Shown here piece after piece: positions 1 to 5,630 of a stretch of 7,582 nt of DNA. Every line of letters begins with the position of its first letter. Position 1 is the stretch's first letter. Below the pieces are notes generated by a model. That model worked only from the letters and a program-made list of their open reading frames with translations. It did no database searches and was not told the DNA's origin. This stretch comes from Candidatus Brockarchaeota archaeon (GTDB lineage Archaea; Thermoproteota; EX4484-205; DTQO01): assembly GCA_017601265.1 (NCBI GenBank), contig JAFNJA010000042.1, positions 1 to 7,582 of the forward strand. Direction: 5' to 3'. Both the position numbers and the translations under genes were made by a program.

Positions 1-1
1 A

Positions 2-475
2 CCTCGCTTGGCGTCAAGCTTGATCGAAGCCCTAAGGGATGGTTCGATCGCCATGGTGGCAAGCGACCACGCCCCCCACTCACTCGAGGAAAAAAAGGGA
101 GACGCGCCTTTGCCAGGGATACCCGGCTTGGAAACGACCCTTCCTTTGGTGTTGTCCCTCGTCCACAAGGGGGCGATCGACCTGGCCACTTTGTTGAAAG
201 CGATGTCGTCTGGGCCGGCAAAAAGCTTTGGCTTGGAGGGAAGGGGTTGCTTGGACGTTGGCATGAACGCGGACCTGACGGTCGTGGACCTAAAGCGCCC
301 TTGGACCATAGATTCGTCAAAGTTTTTCTCGAAGGCGAAATACTCTCCCTTCGACGGCCTCGAAGTCAAGGGATGCTCGTGGGCCACGATGGTCGGGGGG
401 AAACTCGTCATGCAGGACGGAGAAGTGACGGCGCAACCGGGCACCGGGAGCATTTTGAGCTGGGGGCGCTTTTAG
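2..475 (+). CDS. pyrC: Dihydroorotase (class I type), C-terminal part, 5' end outside the window
   Basis: This is the last ~158 residues of dihydroorotase, the cytosolic zinc amidohydrolase that interconverts carbamoyl-aspartate and dihydroorotate in pyrimidine synthesis. The reading frame is open from base 2 and no true start is visible. Numbering from the TTG at 8, the metal/catalytic signature SDHAPH lies at residues 19-24 and is followed by EEK and by PGIPGLETTLP (36-46), which is typical of bacterial-type and archaeal class I enzymes. The C-terminal NADLTVVDL stretch (86-94) and the short Gly-rich segment near GGKLVMQDGEV are the usual closing beta structure of amidohydrolases. Full enzymes are about 420-430 residues, so roughly 60% lies upstream. 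The stop is TAG at 473-475. A Mut7-C gene begins 16 bp downstream on the same strand, so the two are probably cotranscribed. An allantoinase or hydantoinase is less likely given the GLETTLP and GRG motifs. Confidence 0.93.
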   Translation, partial: PRLASSLIEALRDGSIAMVASDHAPHSLEEKKGDAPLPGIPGLETTLPLVLSLVHKGAIDLATLLKAMSSGPAKSFGLEGRGCLDVGMNADLTVVDLKRPWTIDSSKFFSKAKYSPFDGLEVKGCSWATMVGGKLVMQDGEVTAQPGTGSILSWGRF

Positions 476-491
476 GTCCAGGTCGTTTGCC

Positions 492-983
492 TTGCCGAAG
501 GCCAATGAAACGCGAGGGGTCGCGCGGCCGTCTTTCGTGGCAGACGGCATGCTGGGAGACGTCGCGAGGTGGCTCAGGATAATGGGATACGACACCCTCT
601 ACTTCGGAGACATGGATGACGGTAGGATCTTGGAGTCCAGCGCCGAGAGGGTGCTCCTCACCTCCGACGAGCAGCTTTACAGAAGGGCCTTGAAATTGGG
701 GATCGACGCCTTTCTCGTGCCCGGCGGCGCCCTTTCCGAAAAATTGCGCACGATCGTCAGGCGGTACGGCCTTTCTTCAGCCTCGAGCGGGAGCAGGTGC
801 ACCTCTTGCAACGGCGTCCTCGTCCCCGCTTCTCGGGAGCGGATCAAGTCTTCGAAAGAAGCCCCGCCGCCCCTCGTCGAAGAAGTATGGGCGTGCCCGG
901 ACTGCGGCAAACTGTATTGGAAAGGGAGCCATTGGAAGGGCATCGGAAAAGCGCTCCAGGAATTGGCCGAACCTTCTACGTGA
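492..983 (+). CDS. Mut7-C RNase-domain protein with C-terminal zinc ribbon (PIN-like)
   Basis: This 163-residue protein has the layout of the archaeal and bacterial Mut7-C family (PF01927), a PIN-like fold predicted to be a metal-dependent RNase. The N-terminal signature FVADGMLGDVARWLRIMGYD (15-34) carries the first acidic residue, D18. LLTSDEQL (55-62) carries a second, D59. A zinc ribbon follows, with C103-x2-C106 and C135-x2-C138, and the family hallmark GKLYWKGSHW occupies 139-148. Length matches the family. The start is uncertain: TTG at 492 is the only upstream start candidate in frame and sits 8 nt after a weak AGGT. The conserved part begins near codon 13-15, so it cannot lie much further downstream. 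It sits 16 bp after dihydroorotase and overlaps the convergent GPN GTPase by 8 bp. The biological substrate is unknown; RNase activity is inferred from the family. Confidence 0.9.
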   Translation: MPKANETRGVARPSFVADGMLGDVARWLRIMGYDTLYFGDMDDGRILESSAERVLLTSDEQLYRRALKLGIDAFLVPGGALSEKLRTIVRRYGLSSASSGSRCTSCNGVLVPASRERIKSSKEAPPPLVEEVWACPDCGKLYWKGSHWKGIGKALQELAEPST

Positions 984-1728
984 GATCGCCGCAAGCGCAC
1001 ATGGCTTCGTTAACCGCCTTGTAAAGGTCCTCGATCCCGTCCCCTTTGAGGGCCGAGACCAACACCGGCCTTTGGACCGACATCACCCTCTCCATGTGCT
1101 CCAGCAACCCCAATGCAAGATCCGTGATCGCTCCGCCCCTTTCCCGCTCCACCTCCTCCCGCATCAGTTTCGGGTCCGAGAGCATGGATTTCACCCTCTC
1201 GGCACCACCGAGGTCGGCCTTGTTCACGACGTTTATGGTCGTCACCCCCAACCTAAGGTTCGAAGCGGTCGAAAGCTCAAGCGCGGTCAAGAGCGCCGAA
1301 GGGCTCGACGCGAGCTCAGCGTCGATGACGTTGAGGGCGACCGTTTTCCCCAATTTCTGCAGGGCCTGGGCGGTTTTCGGCCCCGATTCCCTGAAAACGA
1401 ATATCTCGTACTGGCCTGGAGAATCCACGAGCACGAACTCCGGATCGAAAGCAGAGATTTTGGAGGCGATCTCGTCCAAGTGCTGCGCGGCCATGTCGGC
1501 GGCCGCAATGATTGCGCCGTTTATCCCAAGCGACATTTCCCTCATGATCCGGTCGACCCTCACGTAACCCCTCACGTCCACGTCGGGCTTGTAAGGCAGC
1601 CACTCCGCGCCAGCGTCAAGGTTAACGTAGCATACCTCGAATCCTTTGTCTTCCTTCAGCCATTCCCCCAAGGTACACGTCAATTGGCTCTTCCCCGCGC
1701 CAGCCAACCCGGTCATTACTATGTTCAA
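976..1728 (-). CDS. GPN-loop GTPase (ATP/GTP-binding protein, PAB0955-like)
   Basis: This 250-residue P-loop GTPase belongs to the GPN family. Eukaryotic members help assemble and import RNA polymerase II; archaeal members are dimeric GTPases of uncertain role. Motifs in order: P-loop GLAGAGKS (7-14); NLDAGAEWLPYKPDVDVR (36-53), diagnostic of the family; the GPN-loop position, which reads GIN followed by GA (68-72); G3 DSPGQ (102-106); G4 NKAD (169-172); and G5 SALKGDG (225-231). The Pro of the GPN loop is replaced by Ile, which is unusual. The start is TTG at 1728-1726 with GGCGAG a few bases upstream; the next Met (residue 5) would clip the first beta strand. The family length of about 250 fits. 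It is divergent from the small Lrp/AsnC-domain gene and its 3' end overlaps the Mut7-C gene by 8 bp. The protein is probably cytosolic. The family call is certain but the role is not. Confidence 0.93.
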   Translation of the reverse strand: MNIVMTGLAGAGKSQLTCTLGEWLKEDKGFEVCYVNLDAGAEWLPYKPDVDVRGYVRVDRIMREMSLGINGAIIAAADMAAQHLDEIASKISAFDPEFVLVDSPGQYEIFVFRESGPKTAQALQKLGKTVALNVIDAELASSPSALLTALELSTASNLRLGVTTINVVNKADLGGAERVKSMLSDPKLMREEVERERGGAITDLALGLLEHMERVMSVQRPVLVSALKGDGIEDLYKAVNEAMCACGDLT

Positions 1729-1760
1729 GCTCGACTCGCCCAGCTCAAGCCAAGGCTGCC

Positions 1761-1766
1761 TATAGG
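1761..1766. promoter_or_regulatory. Possible TATA-like element between the divergent GPN GTPase and Lrp/AsnC-domain genes
   Basis: The near-palindromic CCTATAGG around 1759-1766 is the only AT-containing core in the 89-bp divergent gap. On the minus strand it lies about 35 nt before the GPN GTPase start. On the plus strand it lies about 55 nt before ATG 1818, which would leave a short leader. If it drives the rightward gene, the TTG at 1767 would be upstream of the transcript, which favours ATG 1818. The BRE context is poor, so this is a weak call. Confidence 0.2.
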
Positions 1767-1817
1767 TTGGTCGAAAAGGTTATCTCCCCGCAGGGCGCGT
1801 CTAACGACGTTCCGGGC

Positions 1818-2054
1818 ATGCAAGCCTTCGTCATGGTGAAAGTCGGCCCCGGCTTTTCGAGGGACATGGTTAGGGAAATACTCGAGGTCGAGGGCGTGGA
1901 AGAGGTCTTCGAGCTTACGGGCGACATAGACATGCTCGTAAAAGTCAGGGCTACCGACATAGAGGACCTCAGCAGAACCGTTTTCAAGATCCGCGAAACG
2001 AAGGGGATCTTGGAAACCGACACGAGGATGATAATATCTTCCCAGAAGCCATAG
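1818..2054 (+). CDS. Stand-alone Lrp/AsnC ligand-binding (RAM) domain protein
   Basis: This is a 78-residue protein made only of the Lrp/AsnC effector-binding domain (RAM/AsnC_trans_reg fold). It has no helix-turn-helix and so does not bind DNA by itself. It shows the beta-alpha-beta start QAFVMVKVGPG (2-12), a helix with VEGVEEV, and the signature TGDIDMLVKVRA (34-45) followed by a second helix and the closing strand TDTRMII. Such proteins usually oligomerise and bind amino acids or partner with full Lrp regulators; that is family knowledge, not visible here. ATG at 1818 gives the usual family N-terminus and length. A longer reading from TTG at 1767 would add 17 residues with no family counterpart, but it is possible. 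It is divergent from the GPN GTPase and ends 5 bp before the convergent coiled-coil gene. Confidence 0.87.
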   Translation: MQAFVMVKVGPGFSRDMVREILEVEGVEEVFELTGDIDMLVKVRATDIEDLSRTVFKIRETKGILETDTRMIISSQKP

Positions 2055-2059
2055 CTTCC

Positions 2060-2698
2060 CTACTTTTGGCTCATGACCATGAACGTCCACGCCGAAGCTC
2101 TCAAGATCCTGTTAAGCCGGTCGGAATCCCCGTAATTGTTGACGACAACTTCCTTGAGCAACGTGTTTTCCTCGACGACGTCGTACGAAAGTATTTGGTC
2201 CGGCCTTATCTCGCCCCTTCCGGCCCTTTCCGTATCCGTCTCGTGGATCTCGTCCAAGACTTTCCTGAGGAGGAAAGATTCGAAAGGAGACGTGGTGGTC
2301 CTCAACCCGAACTTTTCGTCGGGCGCGATCCTGACCGAATTTGCCGAGATGTAGGCGCTGCCTACCGGCCTTCCCCTGTAAACCAGCTCCATCCTCCGCT
2401 CTTCAAAAGCCGGCGCGGCCGCTGGAGCGGTTGGAGCCGGCGCGCCCGCCGCGGCGAATCCGGTGGATATGGGGCGCCTCGGTTGGACCGCGGGGGAGAC
2501 GGGTTCCCCCGTGCCCCTCCTAAAGCTTCTCGCTGCAAGCTCCTTGTCAACTATCCGGCTCATAGCCCTCAGGCCTTCGACCTCCCTGTCCAAAGCCTCG
2601 ATCTTTTCCTCCAGGAACTTCTTCAACTGCGCAAGCTTCTGGGTTTCCTCCTCGCTTCCGGCCTGCTCGCCAGCCTCGTCCAACTTCCTTCGTAGCAA
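2060..2698 (-). CDS. Unrecognised archaeal protein: N-terminal coiled coil, Ala/Pro linker, C-terminal alpha/beta domain
   Basis: I do not recognise a named family for this 212-residue protein. Three parts are visible. Residues 1-58 are highly charged and heptad-like (KLAQLKKFLEEKIEALDREV, 21-40), a probable coiled coil and oligomerisation segment. Residues 60-100 form a low-complexity linker rich in Ala, Pro and Thr. Residues 101-212 form a globular domain beginning MELVYRGRPVGSAYIS (103-118), with SPFESFLLRKVLDEI (137-151), an acidic stretch and a Trp-containing C-terminal helix (200-212). There is no signal peptide, membrane segment, Cys cluster or obvious catalytic motif. The ordered C-terminal domain suggests a conserved protein rather than a spurious frame. 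The start is TTG at 2698 without a clear Shine-Dalgarno sequence; a second TTG at 2683 (codon 6) is an alternative. A TATA-like box lies just upstream. It converges on the Lrp/AsnC-domain gene with a 5-bp gap and diverges from AMP phosphorylase. Confidence 0.75.
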   Translation of the reverse strand: MLRRKLDEAGEQAGSEEETQKLAQLKKFLEEKIEALDREVEGLRAMSRIVDKELAARSFRRGTGEPVSPAVQPRRPISTGFAAAGAPAPTAPAAAPAFEERRMELVYRGRPVGSAYISANSVRIAPDEKFGLRTTTSPFESFLLRKVLDEIHETDTERAGRGEIRPDQILSYDVVEENTLLKEVVVNNYGDSDRLNRILRASAWTFMVMSQK

Positions 2699-2710
2699 CG
2701 ACGCAATTCC

Positions 2711-2722
2711 AGAAATATAACC
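2711..2722 (-). promoter_or_regulatory. TATA-like box for the coiled-coil protein gene, possibly bidirectional
   Basis: The sequence AGAAATATAACC on the plus strand (GGTTATATTTCT on the minus) is the most AT-rich core in the 117-bp divergent gap between the coiled-coil gene and AMP phosphorylase. Its centre is about 18 nt from the TTG at 2698 and about 33 nt from the TTG at 2683, so a leaderless or near-leaderless transcript is plausible. Read rightward, AGAAA followed by TATAA also resembles a BRE-TATA pair and would give AMP phosphorylase a leader of about 70 nt. Position and composition are the only evidence. Confidence 0.3.
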
Positions 2723-2803
2723 GTTGGTCTGCTGGCGGGGCCTCGGTACCCTTGCCTCGGAATCGATAAGATTGAAATAACCTCCGCGCCCGTGGGTGGC
2801 AAA

Positions 2804-2808
2804 GGAGG
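2804..2808 (+). promoter_or_regulatory. Strong Shine-Dalgarno site fixing the AMP phosphorylase start
   Basis: GGAGG (within AAAGGAGG, 2801-2808) lies 7 nt before TTG 2816. This is optimal spacing and makes TTG 2816 the start rather than the in-frame GTG at 2792, which lies upstream of the site. Confidence 0.75.
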
Positions 2809-2815
2809 CCCTGCC

Positions 2816-4327
2816 TTGCTGCTTAAGGTCAGGATCTTGGATTACGTCGATCGTTTGCCGACGGCCCTTTTAAACCCGGGCACAGCGTCGAGCCTCGGCG
2901 CGATCGACGGCTCGAGGGTGAGGTGCGAGTTCGGCGGGTCATCCCGCACGGCATTCGTGGCCACCAGCCCTTCCGTGCCAAAGAACCGGGTAGGCCTCGA
3001 CAAGAAGAGCGCCAACGCCTTGAACGTTTCCGAAGGCGGATCCATCGAGGTGTCTTATTGCTCCCCTCCGGACTCGGTCAGCTACATAAGGAAGAAGCTC
3101 AAAGGACAGCCCCTCGCGCGCGAGGAGATCATGGCGATCACCCGAGATGTGGTTGAAGGAGTTTTAAGCGATGCAGAGATCTGCGGGTTCGTGCTCGGCC
3201 AATACCTCAGGGGCATGAGCATGGACGAGATCGAGCATTTAACGAACAGCATAGTCGAGACTGGCAGCAAGATCGAATTCGAAAGGCCTGTTTACGACAA
3301 ACACTCGATAGGCGGGGTCCCGGGAAACAAGGTTACCCTTGTGATCGTTCCTATCGTGGCGGCAGCGGGCCTCCTGATACCGAAGACGTCAAGCAGGGCG
3401 ATAACGAGCCCCAGCGGGACGGCCGACACCATGAGCGTCCTCGCAAACGTCGAATTCACGCCGGAGGAGTTCAAAAGCATCGCGTCGAAAGTTGGGGGTA
3501 CGATAGCGTGGGGCGGCAAGCTTGGCTTGGCGCCGGCAGACGACATATTCATCAGGAGGTGCGAGCACCCCCTCGGCATAGATCCTCTGAGCCAAATGAT
3601 AGCGAGCGTCATGGCCAAGAAGGTTGCCGTCGGAACCAACTACCTTGTGCTGGACATCCCGACCGGCAGGGGGTCAAAGGTGGAGAGGACGGAGGACGCC
3701 AGGGCCTTGGCGAGCAATTTCATGGAGATCGGAAGGAGGGTCGGGATCAACGTCGTGTGCGGCATAACTTACGGCAGCCAGCCCGTCGGACACGCCGTGG
3801 GCCCGGCCCTTGAGGCGAGGGAAGCGCTGCAATGCCTCGAGGGAAAAGGCCCGATAAGCCTCAGGGAAAAATCCACCGCTTTGGCCGGTGTCCTGCTTGA
3901 GATGTCGGGCGTAGCGACGAGCGGGAGCGGCCAGAGCGTCGCCAAAAGCATACTGGACAGCGGGCGGGCGCTGAAAAAGATGAAGGAGATCATCGAAGCC
4001 CAAGGGGGAGACCCGCGCATCAGGTCCAGGGACGTGACCGTGGGTTCCCACGTGGTTTCCTTGCAGTCGCCTTGCGACGGCTACATTTCCGAGGTCGACA
4101 ACAACGCCATCAACGAGGTTGCAAAGGCGGCGGGAGCTCCGAACGACAAGGGCGCGGGCGTCCTGCTTCACGGGAAGAGGGGGTACGTAGTGAAGAAGGG
4201 GCAGCCGATACTCGACATATACGCTGAGCACGCCCCAAAACTGTCCGACGCGTACGCCATAGCACAAAGGTCGAAACCGATAACGGTCGAGGGCATGCTG
4301 CTCCACTTGATACCCGACACGGTCTGA
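2816..4327 (+). CDS. deoA: AMP phosphorylase (archaeal DeoA-type, nucleoside 5'-monophosphate phosphorylase)
   Basis: This cytosolic enzyme splits AMP (also CMP and UMP) with phosphate into the free base and ribose 1,5-bisphosphate. In archaea this feeds ribulose 1,5-bisphosphate to form III Rubisco through R15P isomerase; neither partner is in this window. From TTG 2816 the protein is 503 residues, exactly the usual archaeal length, with N-terminal MLLKVRILD. Domains: an archaea-specific N-terminal beta domain (~1-80), the helical N-terminal domain of the pyrimidine phosphorylase family (~88-150), the phosphate/nucleotide-binding alpha/beta domain, and the C-terminal PYNP domain (~410-490). 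Key motifs are KHSIGG (162-167), SRAITS (193-198) with SGTAD after it, D256 at the proton-donor position, S264 and K288. All agree with the residues I recall for characterised archaeal AMP phosphorylases. An intact active site is therefore expected. It is divergent from the coiled-coil gene and convergent, 10 bp apart, with the glycosyltransferase. Thymidine phosphorylase is the older misannotation. Confidence 0.96.
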   Translation: MLLKVRILDYVDRLPTALLNPGTASSLGAIDGSRVRCEFGGSSRTAFVATSPSVPKNRVGLDKKSANALNVSEGGSIEVSYCSPPDSVSYIRKKLKGQPLAREEIMAITRDVVEGVLSDAEICGFVLGQYLRGMSMDEIEHLTNSIVETGSKIEFERPVYDKHSIGGVPGNKVTLVIVPIVAAAGLLIPKTSSRAITSPSGTADTMSVLANVEFTPEEFKSIASKVGGTIAWGGKLGLAPADDIFIRRCEHPLGIDPLSQMIASVMAKKVAVGTNYLVLDIPTGRGSKVERTEDARALASNFMEIGRRVGINVVCGITYGSQPVGHAVGPALEAREALQCLEGKGPISLREKSTALAGVLLEMSGVATSGSGQSVAKSILDSGRALKKMKEIIEAQGGDPRIRSRDVTVGSHVVSLQSPCDGYISEVDNNAINEVAKAAGAPNDKGAGVLLHGKRGYVVKKGQPILDIYAEHAPKLSDAYAIAQRSKPITVEGMLLHLIPDTV

Positions 4328-4337
4328 CTTTCCCGAT

Positions 4338-5441
4338 TCAGGACTTGGACGCTTTCCTGTAGATGTCCAAGAAAGCTCTGGCCGAGACTTCCATCGAAAA
4401 TTCGCGCTTGACGAGTTCCTTCGCTTTCCTTTTCACCCCCTCCAAGTCCGCGCCGGAAATCACTTCCAAGATCTTTTCGGAAAGCTCCTTTGGATCCCCT
4501 TCCCTAACCAAAAATCCCGTCTCGCCGTCTTCTATCAAGTTCGGTATCCCTCCAGCCCTCGATCCTATGACGGGCGTCCCGCAAGCCATGGCTTCGATCA
4601 ATACGAGCGGGACGAGGTCAGCCTTCGAAACCAAGACGACCACGTTCGATTGCTGCAGCAAAGGCACCTTCTCGGCCTCCTCAACGTAACCCAAGAACCT
4701 CGTGTCTTCCGCCATCCCAAGCTCGACAGACCTCTTCTCCAACGCCTCCTTCTCAGGACCCAAGCCGGCGACCACGAGGCAAGCCCTCGCCTTTTTCCTG
4801 ACTTCAGAGAAGGCGTCGAGGAGGGTGTGCACGCCTTTGTCCCTCGTCAACCTTCCGAGGTATGTTACGATCGCCTTGTCGGAAGGAATGCCGTAAATCT
4901 CCCTAACGTCCACGCCTTCCACGGGGCGGCCGAACCTCTCAACGTCCACGCCGTGAGGGACGGTCAAGACCTCCCTCCTCATGAGCCGCCGCAGGTGCTC
5001 CGCGATCGTCCGCGAAGAAGTAGTAAGAACGTGGCACCTCCTGTACAGCCCGGTAGAGTACTTCCACGCGAAGCGAACGAACCCCTTGAACACCTTCGAA
5101 TCCGAGACGCTTTCGGACATTTCCAGGAAGTTCGTGTGGTAAGTCCCGACGATGGGCACCTCCATCACCTTGCCCGAGATGAACCCGGCCGTCCCCATGA
5201 AAAACGGCGTTTGGATGTGCACGACGTCCACGTCCAGTTTCCTGGCAGCCCTCAAGGCTCCCAGGAACGGGGCGGGGGCTATCCGGTACTGAACGTAGAG
5301 GGGAAACTTGACGGACCTGAACCTGTGGACCCAACTTTCTTCGCGGTTCCCGCCCCCCAAGAGGCCTCCCGTCGTGAATACGTGGGGCTCGTGCCCCAGC
5401 CTGGCAAGCTCCTTGCAGTAACTCCCGAGAAAGTGGGCCAC
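4338..5441 (-). CDS. GT4-family glycosyltransferase (GT-B fold); N-terminus incomplete at this start
   Basis: This retaining GT-B glycosyltransferase transfers a sugar from a nucleotide donor; donor and acceptor cannot be read from sequence, but lipid or polysaccharide glycosylation at the inner membrane face is usual. From GTG 5441 it has 367 residues. Visible are the N-domain GTYHTNF (99-105), the domain-linker PHGVD (162-166), the GRLTRDKG donor-domain entry (196-203), AGLGPE (225-230), and the EAMACGTPVIGSRAGGIP nucleotide-sugar loop (283-300). The first Glu of the E-x7-E motif is Asp (D275) while the second is present (E283). The real N-terminus is longer: upstream codons continue in frame as KVAIYSETYLPTPDG (5486-5442), the expected first beta strand and donor loop of this family. 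This extension meets a TGA at 5495-5493 with no ATG, GTG or TTG before it. The coding region therefore probably begins at 5489-5496 through an indel or a non-standard start. There is no signal peptide or membrane segment. Confidence 0.9.
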   Translation of the reverse strand: MAHFLGSYCKELARLGHEPHVFTTGGLLGGGNREESWVHRFRSVKFPLYVQYRIAPAPFLGALRAARKLDVDVVHIQTPFFMGTAGFISGKVMEVPIVGTYHTNFLEMSESVSDSKVFKGFVRFAWKYSTGLYRRCHVLTTSSRTIAEHLRRLMRREVLTVPHGVDVERFGRPVEGVDVREIYGIPSDKAIVTYLGRLTRDKGVHTLLDAFSEVRKKARACLVVAGLGPEKEALEKRSVELGMAEDTRFLGYVEEAEKVPLLQQSNVVVLVSKADLVPLVLIEAMACGTPVIGSRAGGIPNLIEDGETGFLVREGDPKELSEKILEVISGADLEGVKRKAKELVKREFSMEVSARAFLDIYRKASKS

Positions 5442-5496
5442 CCCATCCGGAGTGGGCAGGTAAGTCTCCGAATATATCGCTACCTTCGTCCCTCAA
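5442..5496 (-). other. In-frame N-terminal extension of the glycosyltransferase lacking a canonical start; suspected frameshift
   Basis: On the minus strand, AAGGAGG (5506-5500) is followed by TTG (5496-5494), but TTG opens the wrong frame. The GT frame reads TGA GGG ACG AAG GTA GCG, giving TKVAIYSETYLPTPDG and then the GTG at 5441. Deleting one G from the GGG run (5492-5490) would give TTG AGG ACG AAG GTA, that is M-R-T-K-V, a normal start close behind the ribosome site. The alternative is initiation at ACG 5489, 10 nt after the site. Confidence 0.65.
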
Positions 5497-5499
5497 CGC

Positions 5500-5506
5500 C
5501 CTCCTT
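5500..5506 (-). promoter_or_regulatory. Shine-Dalgarno site upstream of the suspected true glycosyltransferase start
   Basis: AAGGAGG reads on the minus strand at 5506-5500. It is 3 nt from TTG 5496 and 10 nt from ACG 5489, but more than 55 nt from the GTG at 5441. It therefore points to translation beginning upstream of 5441. A TTAAG core at about 5519-5515 could be a TATA-like element further upstream. Confidence 0.55.
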
Positions 5507-5565
5507 GCCCGCTCTTAAGGTCCACTTCCTGCCGGCCTCTCGATCGGCCGACCCCAAGCGTGCGC

Positions 5566-5579
5566 CGAAAGGTCTAAAT
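5566..5579 (+). promoter_or_regulatory. Candidate BRE/TATA promoter for the PH-like gene
   Basis: CGAAAGGTCTAAAT resembles an archaeal BRE (CGAAA) followed by a TATA box (TCTAAAT, 5573-5579). The box centre at about 5576 lies 28 nt before the ATG at 5604. That spacing would put the transcription start at or next to that ATG, giving a leaderless 8-codon mini-ORF ahead of the main gene. Confidence 0.4.
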
Positions 5580-5603
5580 CTTCTTCTGTCCACGCCGGCC
5601 TAG

Positions 5604-5630
5604 ATGACGCGCCCGGAGGCCGCCGCATGA
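5604..5630 (+). CDS. Candidate 8-codon leader mini-ORF overlapping the PH-like gene start (ATGA)
   Basis: ATG 5604 opens MTRPEAAA and ends at TGA 5628-5630, overlapping the ATG (5627) of the next gene in the classic ATGA stop/start arrangement. The GGAGG for the downstream gene (5615-5619) lies inside the mini-ORF. Position relative to the TATA-like box suggests it could be translated from a leaderless transcript, coupling translation to the downstream gene. It is very short and could be chance. Confidence 0.3.
   Translation: MTRPEAAA
5615..5619 (+). promoter_or_regulatory. Shine-Dalgarno site of the PH-like gene
   Basis: GGAGG with a 7-nt spacer to ATG 5627 fixes this start. It lies inside the small upstream reading frame at 5604-5630. 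Confidence 0.7.

Noticed and set aside
1767..1817. TTG 1767 as start of the Lrp/AsnC-domain protein.
   Set aside because: The 17 extra residues have no family counterpart, and a candidate TATA element touches the TTG. ATG 1818 gives the normal length, but TTG is not excluded.
1072..1839. Long plus-strand open frame antisense to the GPN GTPase.
   Set aside because: The minus-strand frame carries all GTPase motifs. The antisense frame shows His/Pro/Arg-rich, motif-free composition typical of a shadow frame.
2066..2695. Plus-strand open frame of 209 codons opposite the coiled-coil protein gene.
   Set aside because: I chose the minus strand because its product has ordered coiled-coil, linker and domain structure, whereas the plus-strand product is Arg/Pro-rich and structureless. 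The choice is less certain than for other pairs.
2699..2870. Open minus-strand frame continuing upstream of TTG 2698 into the AMP phosphorylase start region, with protein-like residues (for example YISGIASLL).
   Set aside because: It has no ATG, GTG or TTG up to the next in-frame stop and contains the best TATA-like core. Open frames are common by chance in GC-rich DNA, so I did not extend the gene.
5533..5551. Inverted repeat CGGCC/GGCCG and the palindrome TCGGCCGA between the divergent glycosyltransferase and PH-like genes.
   Set aside because: A 5-bp stem and an 8-bp palindrome are expected by chance in this base composition. There is no T-run or second copy to support a terminator or operator.
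4650..5603. Long plus-strand open frame of 317 codons antisense to the glycosyltransferase.
   Set aside because: It lies opposite a clear GT4 gene, has no recognisable motif and has low-complexity shadow composition.
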